A stretch of DNA of 64,000 bases, from assembly GCF_000312385.1 (NCBI RefSeq), contig NZ_HE997626.1, positions 1,394,572-1,458,571 on the forward strand. Reading direction: 5' to 3'. Both the position numbers and the translations under genes were made by a program. This DNA comes from Tsukamurella sp. 1534 (lineage in GTDB: Bacteria > Actinomycetota > Actinomycetes > Mycobacteriales > Mycobacteriaceae). The notes beneath the pieces were generated by a model. It was not told the DNA's origin. It did not search any database and saw nothing but the letters and a program-made list of their open reading frames with translations. This document shows positions 62,398 to 64,000 of this stretch, piece by piece (positions within the stretch are counted from its first letter, which is position 1; each line of letters begins with the position of its first letter).

Positions 62398-64000
62398 CTA
62401 CTCGACGGTGACCGACTTCGCCAGGTTGCGGGGGCGGTCGATGTTGAGGCCCAGGCTGAGCGCCGCGTAGTAGGCGAGCAGCTGCGTGGGGATCATGAGC
62501 AGGATCGGGTCCAACTCAGGCTCGCTCTTGGGCACGGTGAGGACCACCTTGGCCTCGGGCACGTCGACGCCGGGGTTGGTGATCGCCACGATCTCGCCGC
62601 CGCGGGCCCCGATCTCGTGCAGCGCACCGACGTTGCGGTCCAGCAGCTCGTCCTCGGGCACGATCGCGACCGTCGGGAGCTCGGGGCTGATCAGGGCCAG
62701 CGGGCCGTGCTTGAGCTCGGAGGTCTGGTACGCCTCGGCGTGCCGGTAGCTGATCTCCTTGAACTTCTGCGCACCCTCGCGGGCCGTCGGGTAGCCCCGC
62801 ACCCGGCCAACGAAGAACAGGCTGGGAGCCTCGGCCAGCAGCTTCGCGGCGCGGTCGATCTCCTCCGGCATCGCGGTGATCTCGGCGATCTGTGCCGGGA
62901 GCGCCTTGAGCGCCTTGACGATCCGCGTCCCGTCGGTGATCGAGAGGTCACGGACCCGGCCCAGGGCGAGCGCCATGAGGGCGAATCCCACCGCCATGTG
63001 AGTGTTGGCCTTGGTGGAGGCGACGGACACCTCGGGGCCGGCGTGCAGGTAGATGCCGCCGGACACCTCGCGGGCGATGGTGGAGCCGACCACGTTCACC
63101 AGGCCGACGATGGTGCCGCCCTTGCGCTTGACCTCCTGCACCGCGAACGCGGTGTCGGCGGTCTCGCCGGACTGGCTGACCGCGACGTACAGGGTGTCGG
63201 GTTCGACAATGGGGTTCCGGTAGCGGAACTCGCTGGCGGGCTCCGCATCTGCAGGGATGCGGGCGAGCTCCTCGATCATCGCGGCGCCCATCTGGCCCAT
63301 GTAGTACGCGCTGCCGCAGCCCAGGATCTTGACCCGCTTGAACCGGCGCAGCGCCTGTGCGTCCAGGTTGAGGCCGTCCAGGCGCGCGGTGGCGAAGCGC
63401 TCGTCGAGCCGGCCGGAGAGCATGCGTTCCAGCGACTGCGGCTGCTCGGCGATCTCCTTGAGCATGAAGTGGCTGTGGTTGCCGAGCTCCAGCTCGTCGG
63501 GGGAGATGTCCACGGTGGTAGCGGATTTGGCGACGGCACGCGCGTCGTCGGCGCTGAACATCCGGAAGCCGGAGGCCGTGACGGTGGCGCACTCCCCGTC
63601 GTCCAGGTGCACCACCTGGCTGGTGTGCCGGACCACGGCGGAGATGTCCGATGCCACGAACATCTCCTTGTCGCCCACGCCGATGATGAGGGGGGAGCCG
63701 TTGCGGGCCACCACGATGCGGTCGGGGTGCTCGATGTCGATGACGGCGAGCGCGTAGGTGCCGCTGAGCCGGTGCAGCGTCTGGCGGACGGCGTCCTCCA
63801 GGGTGTCCGCGCCGCTGCGGGCGATCAGGTGGGCCACGGCCTCGGTGTCGGTGTCGGAGGTGAGCTCCACCCCGTCGGCCTCGAGCTCGACCCGCAGGTC
63901 GCGGGCGTTGTCGATGATGCCGTTGTGCACGACGAAGATCCGCTCGGTGGCGTCGGTGTGCGGGTGCGCGTTGGCCTCCGACGGCGCGCCGTGCGTCGCC
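62398..64000 (-). CDS. glmS: Glutamine-fructose-6-phosphate aminotransferase (5' end outside window)
   Basis: About 534 residues of GlmS; the N-terminal catalytic Cys is outside the right edge and the frame is open to the window end. Visible are the glutaminase part (VVHNGIIDNARDLR, TDTEAVAHLI) and two SIS domains (ILGCGSAYYMGQMGA; SQSGETADTAFAV), ending in LAKSVTVE as usual. It makes glucosamine-6-phosphate for peptidoglycan. It converges with doeC, 13 nt apart. Confidence 0.95.
   Translation of the reverse strand, partial: ATHGAPSEANAHPHTDATERIFVVHNGIIDNARDLRVELEADGVELTSDTDTEAVAHLIARSGADTLEDAVRQTLHRLSGTYALAVIDIEHPDRIVVARNGSPLIIGVGDKEMFVASDISAVVRHTSQVVHLDDGECATVTASGFRMFSADDARAVAKSATTVDISPDELELGNHSHFMLKEIAEQPQSLERMLSGRLDERFATARLDGLNLDAQALRRFKRVKILGCGSAYYMGQMGAAMIEELARIPADAEPASEFRYRNPIVEPDTLYVAVSQSGETADTAFAVQEVKRKGGTIVGLVNVVGSTIAREVSGGIYLHAGPEVSVASTKANTHMAVGFALMALALGRVRDLSITDGTRIVKALKALPAQIAEITAMPEEIDRAAKLLAEAPSLFFVGRVRGYPTAREGAQKFKEISYRHAEAYQTSELKHGPLALISPELPTVAIVPEDELLDRNVGALHEIGARGGEIVAITNPGVDVPEAKVVLTVPKSEPELDPILLMIPTQLLAYYAALSLGLNIDRPRNLAKSVTVE

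Noticed and set aside
1-64000. tRNA, rRNA, CRISPR or transposase genes
   Set aside because: None could be recognised; repeated GC-rich hairpins are terminators or operators, and no spacer-repeat periodicity was seen.

Overview
The window is high-GC actinobacterial DNA from a mycolic-acid bacterium. It encodes DprE1, DprE2, AftA and three Emb arabinosyltransferases (arabinogalactan/lipoarabinomannan synthesis), an EspR-like regulator and BioQ-type control of biotin uptake. Gene content and order fit Tsukamurella or a close relative (Gordonia, Dietzia, Williamsia) better than Mycobacterium, because the dprE-aftA and emb blocks are split here. The genus is inference; no rRNA is present.

Region 1 (1-18.6 kb) is a copper/envelope island that looks acquired. 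It holds the end of a Cu+ P-type ATPase, a cysK2-MFS pair like the copper-responsive pair of M. tuberculosis, a copRS-like two-component system, a Met/His-rich lipoprotein and a multicopper oxidase. A second half follows: lipoprotein thioredoxin, CcdA, apolipoprotein N-acyltransferase, second thioredoxin, lipoprotein L,D-transpeptidase, an atypical Lgt-family protein, a CPLC membrane protein, a BlaR1-type M56 protease, a BlaI repressor and a RipA-like NlpC/P60 hydrolase. Six copies of CTACTA-N7-TAGTAG, all with exactly 7 nt between the arms, lie before the thioredoxin operon, the transpeptidase, the Lgt-like/CPLC divergent pair (three copies) and blaI. They define one BlaI regulon joining thiol chemistry, lipoprotein acylation and peptidoglycan cross-linking to a copper locus. 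This is the most interesting system in the window.

Region 2 (18.8-32.1 kb) is chromosomal: TetR and an MpaB-like oxygenase; a HelR-type RNA polymerase motor with a rifamycin-associated-element-like palindrome upstream; an OpuC-type compatible-solute ABC importer; a cysteine dioxygenase-rhodanese fusion; an AIM24-family protein; a BCCT carrier; a type-B carboxylesterase; and a GNAT.

Region 3 (32.2-56.1 kb) carries the cell-wall arabinan genes on the minus strand (embC-embA-embB, and dprE1-dprE2-aftA-SDR). Between the two blocks lie an ImmA/IrrE protease with a multi-TM partner and an EspR homologue, aroQ, bioQ/bioYMN, a small secreted protein, a Tat phosphoesterase and an iron-siderophore binding lipoprotein.

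Region 4 (56.1-64 kb) has a sigma-region-4-only protein, a LacI remnant in about 0.5 kb of decayed DNA, an ectoine-catabolism operon (doeB-doeD-doeA-doeC) and the C-terminal part of glmS. No rRNA, tRNA, CRISPR or complete insertion sequence was recognised.
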